A DNA stretch of 64,000 nucleotides from NCBI RefSeq assembly GCF_000341085.1, contig NZ_ANBA01000009.1, positions 744,001 through 808,000 of the forward strand. Reading direction: 5' to 3'. The position numbers were made by a program, and so were the translations under genes. The stretch is from Nocardiopsis ganjiahuensis DSM 45031. Lineage in GTDB: Bacteria; Actinomycetota; Actinomycetes; Streptosporangiales; Streptosporangiaceae. Shown piece after piece: positions 1 to 8,070 of this stretch. Each line of letters begins with the position of its first letter. Within the stretch, counting starts at the first letter, position 1. A model generated the notes under the pieces. It made no database searches and was not told the DNA's origin. It saw only the letters and a program-made list of their open reading frames with translations.

Positions 1-40
1 CGGCGGGGGTCCCGCCGGTACGCGGGGGTCGGGGCGGGGC

Positions 41-337
41 TCAGGAGGGCGCGTCACCGCTGGTGAGGATCTCGAACGCGGTGGGCTCGTCGATGGCCCG
101 GGAGAGCAGCGGGACGGCCTGGACCTTGACGTCGAAGTTCGACAGGGCCCTCCGGTAGAACCCCGCGCCCTCCCATTCGGTGACCACGGTCCACAGGGTG
201 GGGTCGTCGGCGGCGCGTCCGATGCGGTGGCTGCGGAAGCCCGGGCGTTGGGCCAGGACCGCCACTGCGGCGTCGGCGTCGGTTCGGAAGGCCTCGGTGT
301 CGGCCTCGGGCACGGAGTATCGGGTGATGACGATCAC
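41..337 (-). CDS. ABM-domain (antibiotic biosynthesis monooxygenase-like) small protein
   Basis: This 98-residue protein has the size and pattern of a single dimeric alpha/beta-barrel (ABM) domain. An opening beta-strand (MIVITRYSVPE) is followed by a helix rich in Ala, a PGF turn, and a strand ending in a tryptophan-containing segment (LWTVVTEWEG). Such proteins act as small cofactor-free monooxygenases, haem-degrading enzymes, or stress proteins of unknown substrate. No residue specific to one subgroup is visible, so the substrate is unknown. It lies 51 bp downstream of the DUF6098 gene on the same strand and may be co-transcribed with it. Confidence 0.75.
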   Translation of the reverse strand: MIVITRYSVPEADTEAFRTDADAAVAVLAQRPGFRSHRIGRAADDPTLWTVVTEWEGAGFYRRALSNFDVKVQAVPLLSRAIDEPTAFEILTSGDAPS

Positions 338-388
338 CCGCCCATTGTGGCGCAGACAACGGGACGTCCGACGTCCGGGGACGCGGAC

Positions 389-850
389 TCACTCGTCGGT
401 CGGCCCACGGCCCTTCGCGAAACGGCTCTGATACCTGACCTGTGCCTCTTCCATCACCGAGTCGGCGAGGTAGGCGACCGGACGCACCCCGACCAGGAGC
501 GGTTCGTGGTCGGGCCCGTGTGCGACGGTGCGGCCTCGCAGCACCCAGCCGAAACGGCTCGTGTCCTCCTCCGCGAGGGGCGCGTACTTACGGACCTGGC
601 GGGCGAGCCAGTCCTCCAGCGGACGGGTCCACCACGCTTCCGGAGTGAGGACGCTGACCGAGAGCCCGGGGAGCTCGAGCCCGCTCTCGTAGTCCTTGCT
701 CACCGATTCGCTGTCCTTCTCGGGCCCCTCCGAATAACGAAGGTAGAGGCGGTCGCCGCCGGTCACGAGGTCCGCGAGCTCGGCCAGCCCGGTGACGGTC
801 GGTATCGACGGGCGGTCCCCGCTGGGACCGCCTCGGGAAGATGTGTCCAT
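389..850 (-). CDS. DUF6098 family protein
   Basis: The 153-residue product resembles the actinobacterial DUF6098 family. It shows the conserved stretch LYLRYSEGPEKD, then DYESGLELPGLSV, then WWTRPLEDWLARQVRKY near residues 73-89. Members are soluble, lack signal peptides, and have no assigned function; several conserved Trp/Arg residues suggest a binding fold rather than a membrane role. Family assignment is from memory of the conserved segments. The gene is followed closely by the ABM-domain gene on the same strand. Confidence 0.75.
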   Translation of the reverse strand: MDTSSRGGPSGDRPSIPTVTGLAELADLVTGGDRLYLRYSEGPEKDSESVSKDYESGLELPGLSVSVLTPEAWWTRPLEDWLARQVRKYAPLAEEDTSRFGWVLRGRTVAHGPDHEPLLVGVRPVAYLADSVMEEAQVRYQSRFAKGRGPTDE

Positions 851-1059
851 TGGACCTCGTCTACCCCGTCCTCGGACGACGAAGCACCGGGGCGCCGGTG
901 CCGGTCCGAGCTGTCGACCGGAGCGTCGGCCACGGCCGCCTCCGCGCAGCGGGGTGTACGCCCCGCCCGGCCAGCCCGAGCCGGCGTGTGGATACGCCCG
1001 TTCGAACCCGAAGGGGTCCTGCCCCAGAGCACGAACGGGCGCCCACGGCGCGAACGACC

Positions 1060-4000
1060 CTAGCCCTTGCCGAAGACGCGGTCCACGACCCTCTCGGAGG
1101 CGTGGCCGTCGTCCAGGGGGCAGAACTGGTCCACGAAGGACCGGTACGACGCGCTGCTCCTCGCCGCGACCTCGTCGATGTCCAGCAGGGCACCGATGAC
1201 GTCGTCCGAGCGGGTGAGCAGCGGACCGGGCGCGGTCTCCTCGAAGTCGAAGTAGAACCCGCGCAGGTTGTCCCGGTAGCTCTCCAGGTCGTAGGTGAAG
1301 AAGAGCATCGGACGGCCCGTGTTGGCGAAGTCGAACATCATCGACGAGTAGTCCGTGATCAGCACGTCGGTGATCAGGAAGAGCTCCTGGATCTCCGGGT
1401 ACAGGGACACGTCGTGGACGAAGTCCTTCCCCACGATCGGCACGCTGTCCACCACGCGCGGGTGGCGGCGCACCAGCAGCACGTGGTCGTCGCCGAGCTT
1501 CTCGTACATCCGGCGCAGGTCCAGGTGCAGGTCCAGCTTGTGCTTGCCGCGCGTGTAGTACTTGTCGTCACGCCAGGTGGGCGCGTACAGCACCACCTTC
1601 TTGCCCTCGGGCAGGCCGAGCCGGCGCCGGGTGCGTTCGGCGACCGCTTCCCGGTCCGCGGAGAAGAAGATGTCGTTGCGCGGGTAGCCGGTCTCCAGGA
1701 TCTCGCCCTCGAAGCGGAAGGCACTGCGCAGGATCGGGGTCGCCCAGGGGCTCGGCGAGACCAGGTAGTCCCACTGCCGGGTCTCCCACGCGAGCTTGTC
1801 GAAGTAGTCGCGCGACTTGCCGCGGATGTTCTCCACGTCGAAGCCGATCCGCTTGAGCATCGACCCGTGCCAGGTCTGCACGACCACCTGGTCCGGGTGG
1901 CGGTGGAACCACGCGGGCTGGCGGGAGTTGGTGACCAGGTACCGGCTGCGGGCCAGCTCCCGGTAGTACTCCTCACCCTTGTGCCGGACCGGGGTGAGGT
2001 CTTCGGGCAGGCGGACCTGCCCGTCGGCCACCAGCCACGACATGGGGTAGTCGGCCCACTCCCCGCGCCCCCGCAGCTCCGCGTAGACGCTCTGCGGGCT
2101 GTCCGAGTACTGGCGCCCGGTGTAGGTGTCGAAGAGGATGCCCTCGGTGATCGGCTTCTCCCGCTGGAGCGGGTAGAAGGTCTCCCGGAGCTCGCGCTGG
2201 GCGAAGGCGCCTCGCTCGGCGGGACGCAGGTCGGTGCCGACCTGGATCACCGGGATACCGCGGCCCTGGTAGGAGAGCGTGTAGGCACGCTCGGGACTCT
2301 CGGTCTCCAGCGGCATCCGGTGGATGAGGGAGTCGTCGAACTCCACGCCCACGTCCACACCGGCCGTCTCGGCCGCGCCCCCGGCCTTCTCGGCCGTGCC
2401 CCTGGCCGGTTCCTCCCCGGTCTCCTCGCTGACCCGGCCCCACAGCTGGTAGGAACCGGTGGGCAGGGAGAGCTCCCCGGACAGGGTGTCGATACGCGAG
2501 GGGTCGAACCGGGCCGTGAAGCGGTTTCCGGAGCGCTCCACGGTGAGCCTGTGCTCCTCGTCGCGGCCACGTGCCTTGGCCACGACACCGAGGTCGACCC
2601 CGGACGGGAAGACCCCTTCGAGGACGAGGACGCGCTCCTGCCACTCGGCACGGTCGACCACGGGGCGGGCCCGGCCCGCGCGCAGCTTGAGGTGGCCGCT
2701 GGACGTGCGCTGGACGGCCAGCTGCTGCTGGGCGCCCTCGGAGTCGTAGGCGGTGGTGAGGACCTCGTCGGGCAGGACCAGGGGCACAGTGCGCTGGTCG
2801 TCGGTGACCAGGTACGCGTCCCACTCCTCCTGGCGGATCACGCCGCCGCACTCGCTGAGGCTGCGGTCGAAGAGCTCCTCGCCCCGTACCCGGACGTCGA
2901 AGCGGCCGCCCTGGATGCTCACCGGGTAGCTGAGCCGTGCCGTACCCGGACGCCGGACCAGCCTGAGCTCGGTGGCCTCGGCCGCGGGCGCGGACAGCAG
3001 TTCGCCGTTCAGGGAGAGCTCGGCCGTGCGAGCGCAGAAGTGGTGCTCGGTGACCCGGGCGCGCGCCGGTTCGACGGCGATGACCAGGTGCCGGTCCCTG
3101 TTCCAGTGCGGCCGGACCCACACGTCGCCGCCGACGCTCTGGTAGCCGGGGCGCTCGGGCGGGCCGGGCACCGGGCTGGAGACGATGCGGCGCCGCACCA
3201 GGCTGCGGTTGAACACCACGAGCTCGATCTTCCACTCCCCGGGCTCCCAGCTGCCGGAGGTGCGCAGGCGGCGGGGGTCGACGACGACGGTGAAGCCGCC
3301 ATAGTCGTGCCGGGCGGAGTCGGGCAGGTCGGGCAGCCGGTACTCGGCGGCCAGCCGGGTCCGCACCGGCACGCGGACGCGGCGCTTGGTGGCGGTGTTG
3401 ACCACGAAGGCGACGATGTGCTGCTGCCAGCGCTTGCGGGCCCGCAGGTTGCGGATGCCGATCCGGCCGCTGACGTGCAGCCGGCCGTCCTCCCAGTGGA
3501 TGTCCTCGGTCTTCTGCCGGACCTTGATCTCGTCTTCGAGGCGGTAGATCTCCTTGGGCACGGCCTTGGCCGGGTCCTTGGACTCGAAGAAGGGGTAGCG
3601 GATGTAGTAGCCGAGCCCCTGCCTGAGGACCGTGGCCTTCTTGATCTCGACGCTCTTGGCGAAGGTCACGACCTCCAGCACGTCGGCGAGGCGCCGCTTG
3701 CGCACCAGGTGGTACAGCAGCCGGTCCAGTACGGAGAGGCCGCGCAGGAGGCTGTCCGGGACCTCGTCGAGGTAGCCGTTGAACAGGTCGAGGACGGTCT
3801 CCCGGACTCCCTCGTCCGCGTCGTCGATCCGCAGGAGCAGCCGGTGGAGCTCCCCCTGGAGGCGGACGCGGTCCCACAGTTCCCGGTCCGCGCTGGTGAG
3901 CGTGTCGGAGAGGGCGCGCATGGCGGTGACGCGCCGGGTGAGGACGCCGCTGTCCAGGGGGACCCCGGCGCGCTCGCGTTCGCGCATCAGCAGGACCGGG

Positions 4001-4815
4001 GCGGGCAGGACGTCCACGGCCTGGGCGAGCAGGGTCGCGCGGCCGACGCCGAGGTCGGCGTCCTCCGGGTCGAGGGCGTAGTCGGGCAGGGAGTTCCAGA
4101 ACTCCTTGCGCCAGAGCCGGTTGCCCAGTGTGGAGTCCGCGATCAGCCCGGGGACGGCACGGGGGTCCTCCGCCAACCGCAGGCGGGAGAACTTCTTGTG
4201 CGCCTTGGAGGGTGCGGCGCCCAGTTCGTTGAACTGGTACACGTTGCCGACGACCAGGTCGGAGCGGGTGTCCGCGGCGCTGCGGGCCAGGTAGGCCACG
4301 GCGTACGCGGTGAGCGCGTCGGAGCCGGTGAGGAAGAGCAGGTGGCTGCCGGCGGCCGCGGCCCCGCCGCGGGAACGCGCCTCGGGGTGGTTCGGGGCCG
4401 GCTCCCCCGGCAGGAGGGTGACGCGCAGCCCCGCGGGCGGTGTCCGCGTGAAGGCCTCGGCCGTGGCCAGTCCGTCCTCGCGAGCGGACTCGACGGCCTC
4501 GTCGCCCTGGTCGTTCTCCTCGGGGCGGGACTCGTCGGAACCGTGGTCCGAGTCGGGGTCGGCCCCCTCCTCGTCTCCGTTCGTGTCCTGGTCGGCGGCC
4601 CCGGACTCGGCCGGTACCTGCTTCGGGCCGCCGTTGACGGCACGGACCGGGACGAGCACGACCTCGATGTCCGTGCGTACGGCGCCGTCCGGCGCCACTG
4701 CCCCGGCCTGGCTCTCGTCACGTTGACGGGCCAGGGAGTCGAGGCAGTTCTGCAAGTGTGGTTCGGTGACGTCGAACGTCACGATGACTGTGGGTTCGGG
4801 CACGGAAGTTGACAC
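1060..4815 (-). CDS. CDP-glycerol glycerophosphotransferase with N-terminal glycosyltransferase-like region (TagF/TarF type)
   Basis: A large (about 1250 aa) cytoplasmic or membrane-peripheral enzyme predicted to polymerise glycerol- or ribitol-phosphate of wall teichoic acid. The C-terminal ~370 residues are a clear glycerophosphotransferase domain, with TWHGSMLKRIG, YAPTWRDDKYY, RRHPR and the TDYSSMMFD motif near the end. The first ~330 residues look like a degenerate GT2-type fold (VIVTFDVTEPHL; later GNRLWRKEFWNSLPDY) interrupted by a highly acidic low-complexity insert at roughly residues 60-110. The middle ~500 residues are beta-rich and unassigned. Start choice is uncertain: GTG at 4815 directly abuts a GGAGG, whereas GTG at 4803 lies 12 nt from it. 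The frame is open further upstream, but that part looks non-coding. No other teichoic acid gene is adjacent. Confidence 0.85.
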   Translation of the reverse strand: MSTSVPEPTVIVTFDVTEPHLQNCLDSLARQRDESQAGAVAPDGAVRTDIEVVLVPVRAVNGGPKQVPAESGAADQDTNGDEEGADPDSDHGSDESRPEENDQGDEAVESAREDGLATAEAFTRTPPAGLRVTLLPGEPAPNHPEARSRGGAAAAGSHLLFLTGSDALTAYAVAYLARSAADTRSDLVVGNVYQFNELGAAPSKAHKKFSRLRLAEDPRAVPGLIADSTLGNRLWRKEFWNSLPDYALDPEDADLGVGRATLLAQAVDVLPAPVLLMRERERAGVPLDSGVLTRRVTAMRALSDTLTSADRELWDRVRLQGELHRLLLRIDDADEGVRETVLDLFNGYLDEVPDSLLRGLSVLDRLLYHLVRKRRLADVLEVVTFAKSVEIKKATVLRQGLGYYIRYPFFESKDPAKAVPKEIYRLEDEIKVRQKTEDIHWEDGRLHVSGRIGIRNLRARKRWQQHIVAFVVNTATKRRVRVPVRTRLAAEYRLPDLPDSARHDYGGFTVVVDPRRLRTSGSWEPGEWKIELVVFNRSLVRRRIVSSPVPGPPERPGYQSVGGDVWVRPHWNRDRHLVIAVEPARARVTEHHFCARTAELSLNGELLSAPAAEATELRLVRRPGTARLSYPVSIQGGRFDVRVRGEELFDRSLSECGGVIRQEEWDAYLVTDDQRTVPLVLPDEVLTTAYDSEGAQQQLAVQRTSSGHLKLRAGRARPVVDRAEWQERVLVLEGVFPSGVDLGVVAKARGRDEEHRLTVERSGNRFTARFDPSRIDTLSGELSLPTGSYQLWGRVSEETGEEPARGTAEKAGGAAETAGVDVGVEFDDSLIHRMPLETESPERAYTLSYQGRGIPVIQVGTDLRPAERGAFAQRELRETFYPLQREKPITEGILFDTYTGRQYSDSPQSVYAELRGRGEWADYPMSWLVADGQVRLPEDLTPVRHKGEEYYRELARSRYLVTNSRQPAWFHRHPDQVVVQTWHGSMLKRIGFDVENIRGKSRDYFDKLAWETRQWDYLVSPSPWATPILRSAFRFEGEILETGYPRNDIFFSADREAVAERTRRRLGLPEGKKVVLYAPTWRDDKYYTRGKHKLDLHLDLRRMYEKLGDDHVLLVRRHPRVVDSVPIVGKDFVHDVSLYPEIQELFLITDVLITDYSSMMFDFANTGRPMLFFTYDLESYRDNLRGFYFDFEETAPGPLLTRSDDVIGALLDIDEVAARSSASYRSFVDQFCPLDDGHASERVVDRVFGKG

Positions 4816-5274
4816 CCTCCGAAGGGTTCGTCGATTGCACGACGTGCGGGCACCGTGGTGCGGACGGTCCGCGTTTATCAGTCGGCCGGTAACTGCGTGT
4901 GGATGGACTTGAACCCATCGTGCACTAAGTCTCGGGCAGCCGAGAACCGGGGGGAGGGGCCGCGTGGACCGGGCACGACCGCGCCCGACCCCGCGTTGGA
5001 GCCCTGCACTAGGGTCCGATACAGAATTTTGGTTTCCTCCCAGTGACCGTAGCCAAGGGATGTCCAACCCGAACCTGATCGGTCGGCGCCTCACGTCTCG
5101 CGACGGCGGCTGGTTCCTGCTTCACTGACATGGCGACCCAGAGGTCTCCGCAGGCTGACACGGATCACCCATCCGCACGCGTCCGCTTGGTTGTCGCGGA
5201 CTTCTGAGAATGTACCAGGACACGAACCTCACCCCACGGCTGATGTCGGGACACAGGAAGAGGAACAGGCGGCC
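4816..5274. other. intergenic region between divergent genes
   Basis: This 459-bp gap separates the minus-strand glycerophosphotransferase from a plus-strand small membrane protein, so it should hold promoters for both. I see no gene with coding character. A TTGTCG/TACCAG pair around 5190-5220 is a weak promoter candidate for the plus strand. A T-arm-like sequence near 4907-4925 (minus strand) does not belong to a complete tRNA. Confidence 0.5.
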
Positions 5275-5646
5275 ATGGCCTCTCCCGAGCACGAGGACGA
5301 ACGGCGGCGATCCGCCCCAGGACGCCCCCTCCCCCAGGGCGACTCCCTGTTCACTCCGGGGGCGGGGCGATTGCGGCGTGAGGTGGAGCGGCGCAGCGCG
5401 GTGCCGCTGGTGTGGCTGCACCAGCGGCCGCGGTGGCTCCCCCCGCTGGTGCTGGGCGCGCTGTTCATCGCGGGACTGATGGCGCCCGGTGTGCTGGGAG
5501 CGCTGTGCCTGCTCCTGGTGGCGGTGTTCTTCCTCTGGCTGGCCTTCCTGACCTGGCCCTCGCTGAACCGGCAGCAGCGGGCGCCCCGGGTTCTGATGAT
5601 GCTGGTGGTCCTGGTGTTGGCGGTGGCGAGGATGCTCGGTTTCTGA
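5275..5646 (+). CDS. small membrane protein, DUF6703-like
   Basis: The 123-residue product has a basic, charged N-terminus (about 50 residues with many Arg and Pro). Two hydrophobic segments follow (about PPLVLGALFIAGLMAPGVLG and ALCLLLVAVFFLWLAFL), then a short basic linker (NRQQRAPR) and a third membrane segment ending AVARMLGF. It resembles the actinobacterial DUF6703 family of unknown function. ATG at 5275 was chosen because the upstream in-frame extension is not protein-like and an AGGAAGAGGA stretch precedes it. It ends 82 bp before the znuC start, but the znu promoter lies between them, so it is probably a separate unit. Confidence 0.75.
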   Translation: MASPEHEDERRRSAPGRPLPQGDSLFTPGAGRLRREVERRSAVPLVWLHQRPRWLPPLVLGALFIAGLMAPGVLGALCLLLVAVFFLWLAFLTWPSLNRQQRAPRVLMMLVVLVLAVARMLGF

Positions 5647-5693
5647 GGACCCGCGCACGTCCGCTCCCGAAATGCGGGCCACCCTGGGTAATT

Positions 5694-5722
5694 TTGACAA
5701 TCATTTTCGTTTTCGCCATAAT
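5694..5722 (+). promoter_or_regulatory. znuC promoter with embedded Zur box
   Basis: TTGACA at 5694-5699 and CATAAT at 5717-5722 are separated by exactly 17 bp, a near-consensus vegetative promoter. Between them, at 5696-5710, is a 7-1-7 imperfect inverted repeat (TGACAAT-C-ATTTTCG, 5 of 7 pairs), the layout of a Fur/Zur operator. Zinc-loaded Zur would therefore block polymerase binding. The expected transcription start falls at about 5729, which is the GTG start codon of znuC. Confidence 0.75.
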
Positions 5723-5728
5723 GAAGCA

Positions 5729-6580
5729 GTGTCTGCCCAGTTCACGGGGGACGGGGCCCAGAGCCCCGGAACCCCGCCCGCCTTCCAGGCCATCGACGCG
5801 TACGCCGCCTACGACGGCGTCACCGTGCTCAACGGCGTCAGCATCGACATACCCGTGGGTCAGACCATGGCCGTTCTCGGGCCCAACGGCTCGGGCAAGT
5901 CCACCCTGATGCGCGCGATGCTCGGCATCGTCCCTCTGGCCTCGGGCGAGATCCGCGTCCACGGCACGCCCCTGCGCCGGTTCCGGGACTGGAAGCGGAT
6001 GGGCTACGTACCCCAGCGGCTCACCGCCGGCGGTGCCGTGCCCGCCACCGTGCGCGAGATCGTCGCCTCCGGGCAGGTCGCCCGGCGCCGCCGCCTCTCC
6101 TGGCCCACCAGGGACGACCGGGCCGCCGTCGACGAGGCACTCGCCGCCGTGGACCTGTCCGACCGGGCCGGTGACGCCGTGCGCGAGCTCTCCGGCGGCC
6201 AGCAGCAGCGGGTGCTGATCGCCCGCGCGCTCGCCGGCCGGCCCGACACCTTCGTGATGGACGAGCCCATGGCCGGGGTGGACGCGGAGAACCAGCGCGC
6301 CCTGGCCAAGGCCATCGCCCGCCTGCGCGACCAGGGCAGCACCGTGGTCCTGGTACTGCACGAGCTGGGCCCCCTGGAGGAGGTCATCGAACGCGCGGTG
6401 GTGCTGGAGCACGGCCGTGTCGTGCACGACGGCGAGGCGCCCGAGGCCACCGGGGAGTGCGCGCGGCCCGGGCACGAGCACCAGCACCCCCACCCCGACC
6501 CCAACGATCCCGACCCGAACTCCGCTGACACCAGCACGCCCGCGGAGATGATCCGTCTCGAGGTGCCCCGTCGTGACTGA
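5729..6580 (+). CDS. znuC: zinc ABC transporter ATP-binding protein
   Basis: ATPase of a high-affinity zinc (or manganese) importer, acting at the inner face of the membrane with the ZnuB permease. The 283-residue protein shows Walker A (GPNGSGKST), the Q-loop (YVPQRLTAGG), the ABC signature LSGGQQQR, Walker B (TFVMDEP) and the H-loop histidine (VLHELG). The C-terminal tail is rich in His, Pro and Asp (HEHQHPHPDPNDP), a likely metal-buffering extension. GTG at 5729 is chosen because it coincides with the predicted transcription start and the protein homology begins soon after. No Shine-Dalgarno is present, which fits a leaderless message. It overlaps znuB by 8 bp. Confidence 0.92.
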   Translation: MSAQFTGDGAQSPGTPPAFQAIDAYAAYDGVTVLNGVSIDIPVGQTMAVLGPNGSGKSTLMRAMLGIVPLASGEIRVHGTPLRRFRDWKRMGYVPQRLTAGGAVPATVREIVASGQVARRRRLSWPTRDDRAAVDEALAAVDLSDRAGDAVRELSGGQQQRVLIARALAGRPDTFVMDEPMAGVDAENQRALAKAIARLRDQGSTVVLVLHELGPLEEVIERAVVLEHGRVVHDGEAPEATGECARPGHEHQHPHPDPNDPDPNSADTSTPAEMIRLEVPRRD

Positions 6581-7466
6581 GCTGCTCCAGTACGAGTTCA
6601 TGCGGCGCGCACTGATCGCCGCGGTGCTGGTCGGCCTGGTCACCCCGATCATCGGCACCTTCCTGGTCCAGCGCCGACTCGCCCTGCTGGGCGACGGCAT
6701 CGGCCACATCGCCCTCACCGGTGTGGCCCTGGGCCTGCTCACGGGCACCTCACCGGTGCTGACCGCCGCCGTCGTGGCCACTCTGGGCGCCATCCTCATG
6801 GAGCTGGTCCGGGTGCGTACGCGCACCAGCGGCGACGTGGCGCTGGCCCTGCTGTTCTACGGCGGTATCGCGGGCGGCGTGCTGCTCATCGGGCTGACTC
6901 CGGGGGCGAGCAACGCCACCCTGACCTCCTTCCTGTTCGGCTCGGTGAGCACCGTCGGCGAGCAGGACATCTGGATCGTGGGCGCGTTGGCGGTCGGTGT
7001 GGTCGCGGTTCTGGCGGTGTTCGGCCGCGAACTGTTCGTCCTGTGCCAGGACGAGGACGTGGCCAGGGCGCACGGACTCCCGGTCCGCTTCCTGAGCATC
7101 CTGCTGGCGGTCACCGCCGCGTTGACCGTGGTGATCGCGATGCGGGTGGTCGGCGTGCTGATGGTGAGCGCCCTCATGATCGTTCCGGTGGCCGCCGCCC
7201 AGCAGCTGAGCCGCAGCTTCCGGGTGACGATGGGGCTGGCGATCCTGATCGGGCTGAGCTCCTCGCTCGGCGGGCTGACCACGGCCTTCTACTCCGACCT
7301 CGCGCCGGGAGCCACCATCGTGTTGCTGGCCCTGGCGCTCTTCTGCCTCGCCGTGCTCCTCGGCGGGGTCCTGCGCCGCGTGACCAAGCGGCGGGCACCG
7401 GCCCCCTCCATCCCGTGGCGGAGGGTCCGGCGGATACGATGCCCCAGACCGATGGGGGGAGGGTGA
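6573..7466 (+). CDS. znuB: zinc ABC transporter permease
   Basis: Integral membrane subunit of the ABC-3 metal transporter family. The 297-residue protein has about eight hydrophobic segments and family-typical stretches such as FLVQRRLALLGDGIGHIALT near residue 30 and MRVVGVLMVSALMIVPVAAA near residue 190. The GTG start lies inside the end of znuC, so the two are translationally coupled. A basic cytoplasmic tail (RRVTKRRAPAPS) ends the protein, 4 bp before the zur gene. No metal-binding lipoprotein gene (znuA) is next to it. Confidence 0.92.
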   Translation: MTELLQYEFMRRALIAAVLVGLVTPIIGTFLVQRRLALLGDGIGHIALTGVALGLLTGTSPVLTAAVVATLGAILMELVRVRTRTSGDVALALLFYGGIAGGVLLIGLTPGASNATLTSFLFGSVSTVGEQDIWIVGALAVGVVAVLAVFGRELFVLCQDEDVARAHGLPVRFLSILLAVTAALTVVIAMRVVGVLMVSALMIVPVAAAQQLSRSFRVTMGLAILIGLSSSLGGLTTAFYSDLAPGATIVLLALALFCLAVLLGGVLRRVTKRRAPAPSIPWRRVRRIRCPRPMGGG

Positions 7467-7470
7467 CACC

Positions 7471-7863
7471 ATGAGTACAAGACGCGAGGCCGTTCGCCAG
7501 GCACTGACCGAGTCCTCCGGTTTCCGCAGCGCGCAGGACCTTTACGCGGACCTGCGGGCCGACGGATCGAAGATCGGCCTGACCACGGTGTACCGGGCTC
7601 TCCAGGCCCTGTGCGACTCCGGCGAGGTCGACGTGCTGCGCACCGACGACGGCGAGGCCGTCTACCGTGCGTGCGACACCGAGAGCCACCATCACCACCT
7701 GGTGTGCCGTAGCTGCTCCGTCGCGGTGGAGATCGAGGGTCCCACCGTGGAGAAGTGGGCCGCCGAGGTGGGCGCCAAGCACGGCTTCAGCGGGGTGACC
7801 CACACCGTCGAGGTGTTCGGCACCTGCGGCAACTGCTCCCTGCGTGCCGCACAGCAGGTCTGA
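7471..7863 (+). CDS. zur: Fur-family zinc uptake regulator
   Basis: A 130-residue Fur-family repressor. The N-terminal winged helix (about 1-80) contains the recognition region KIGLTTVYRALQAL. The C-terminal dimerisation and metal-binding part shows SHHHHLVCRSCS and, near the end, CGNCS, giving the two CxxC pairs for structural zinc. Its place directly after znuB and the Zur-type box in front of znuC argue for Zur rather than Fur or PerR. It would repress its own operon in zinc-replete cells. The protein is 3-fold richer in His/Cys around 70-95 than elsewhere, as usual for the family. Confidence 0.9.
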   Translation: MSTRREAVRQALTESSGFRSAQDLYADLRADGSKIGLTTVYRALQALCDSGEVDVLRTDDGEAVYRACDTESHHHHLVCRSCSVAVEIEGPTVEKWAAEVGAKHGFSGVTHTVEVFGTCGNCSLRAAQQV

Positions 7864-7873
7864 CCGAGACAGG

Positions 7874-7907
7874 ACGAGGGCCCCGCGCATCCGCGCGGGG
7901 CCCTCGT
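7874..7907 (+). terminator. rho-independent terminator after zur
   Basis: A perfect 15-bp GC-rich stem (arms 7874-7888 and 7893-7907) with a 4-nt loop lies 10 bp after the zur stop codon. There is no long T-tract, which is common in actinomycetes. Confidence 0.85.
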
Positions 7908-8070
7908 CGTACGTGTGGGTGTGCGGACCGGGGCCCGTGGGAGGGGACCGCGTGCGGACGCCGGGCGGAGTCGGGTCCCGGCGGGCGGAAACCGGCGTGC
8001 ACACGGTCTCCACCCGATAGTTACCCGCAGGTAGCCATGTCGTGCGGTGACTGGGCCAGGCTGTGCGTCC

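Noticed and set aside
841..4812. Very long open frame antisense to the glycerophosphotransferase gene
   Set aside because: It is a shadow of high third-position GC on the other strand; it has no motifs or Shine-Dalgarno.
4880..4935. T-arm-like sequence (GGGTTCAAGTCC on the minus strand) suggesting a tRNA
   Set aside because: The stem-loop has an 8-nt loop or a mismatched stem, and no D-arm, anticodon arm or acceptor pairing is present.
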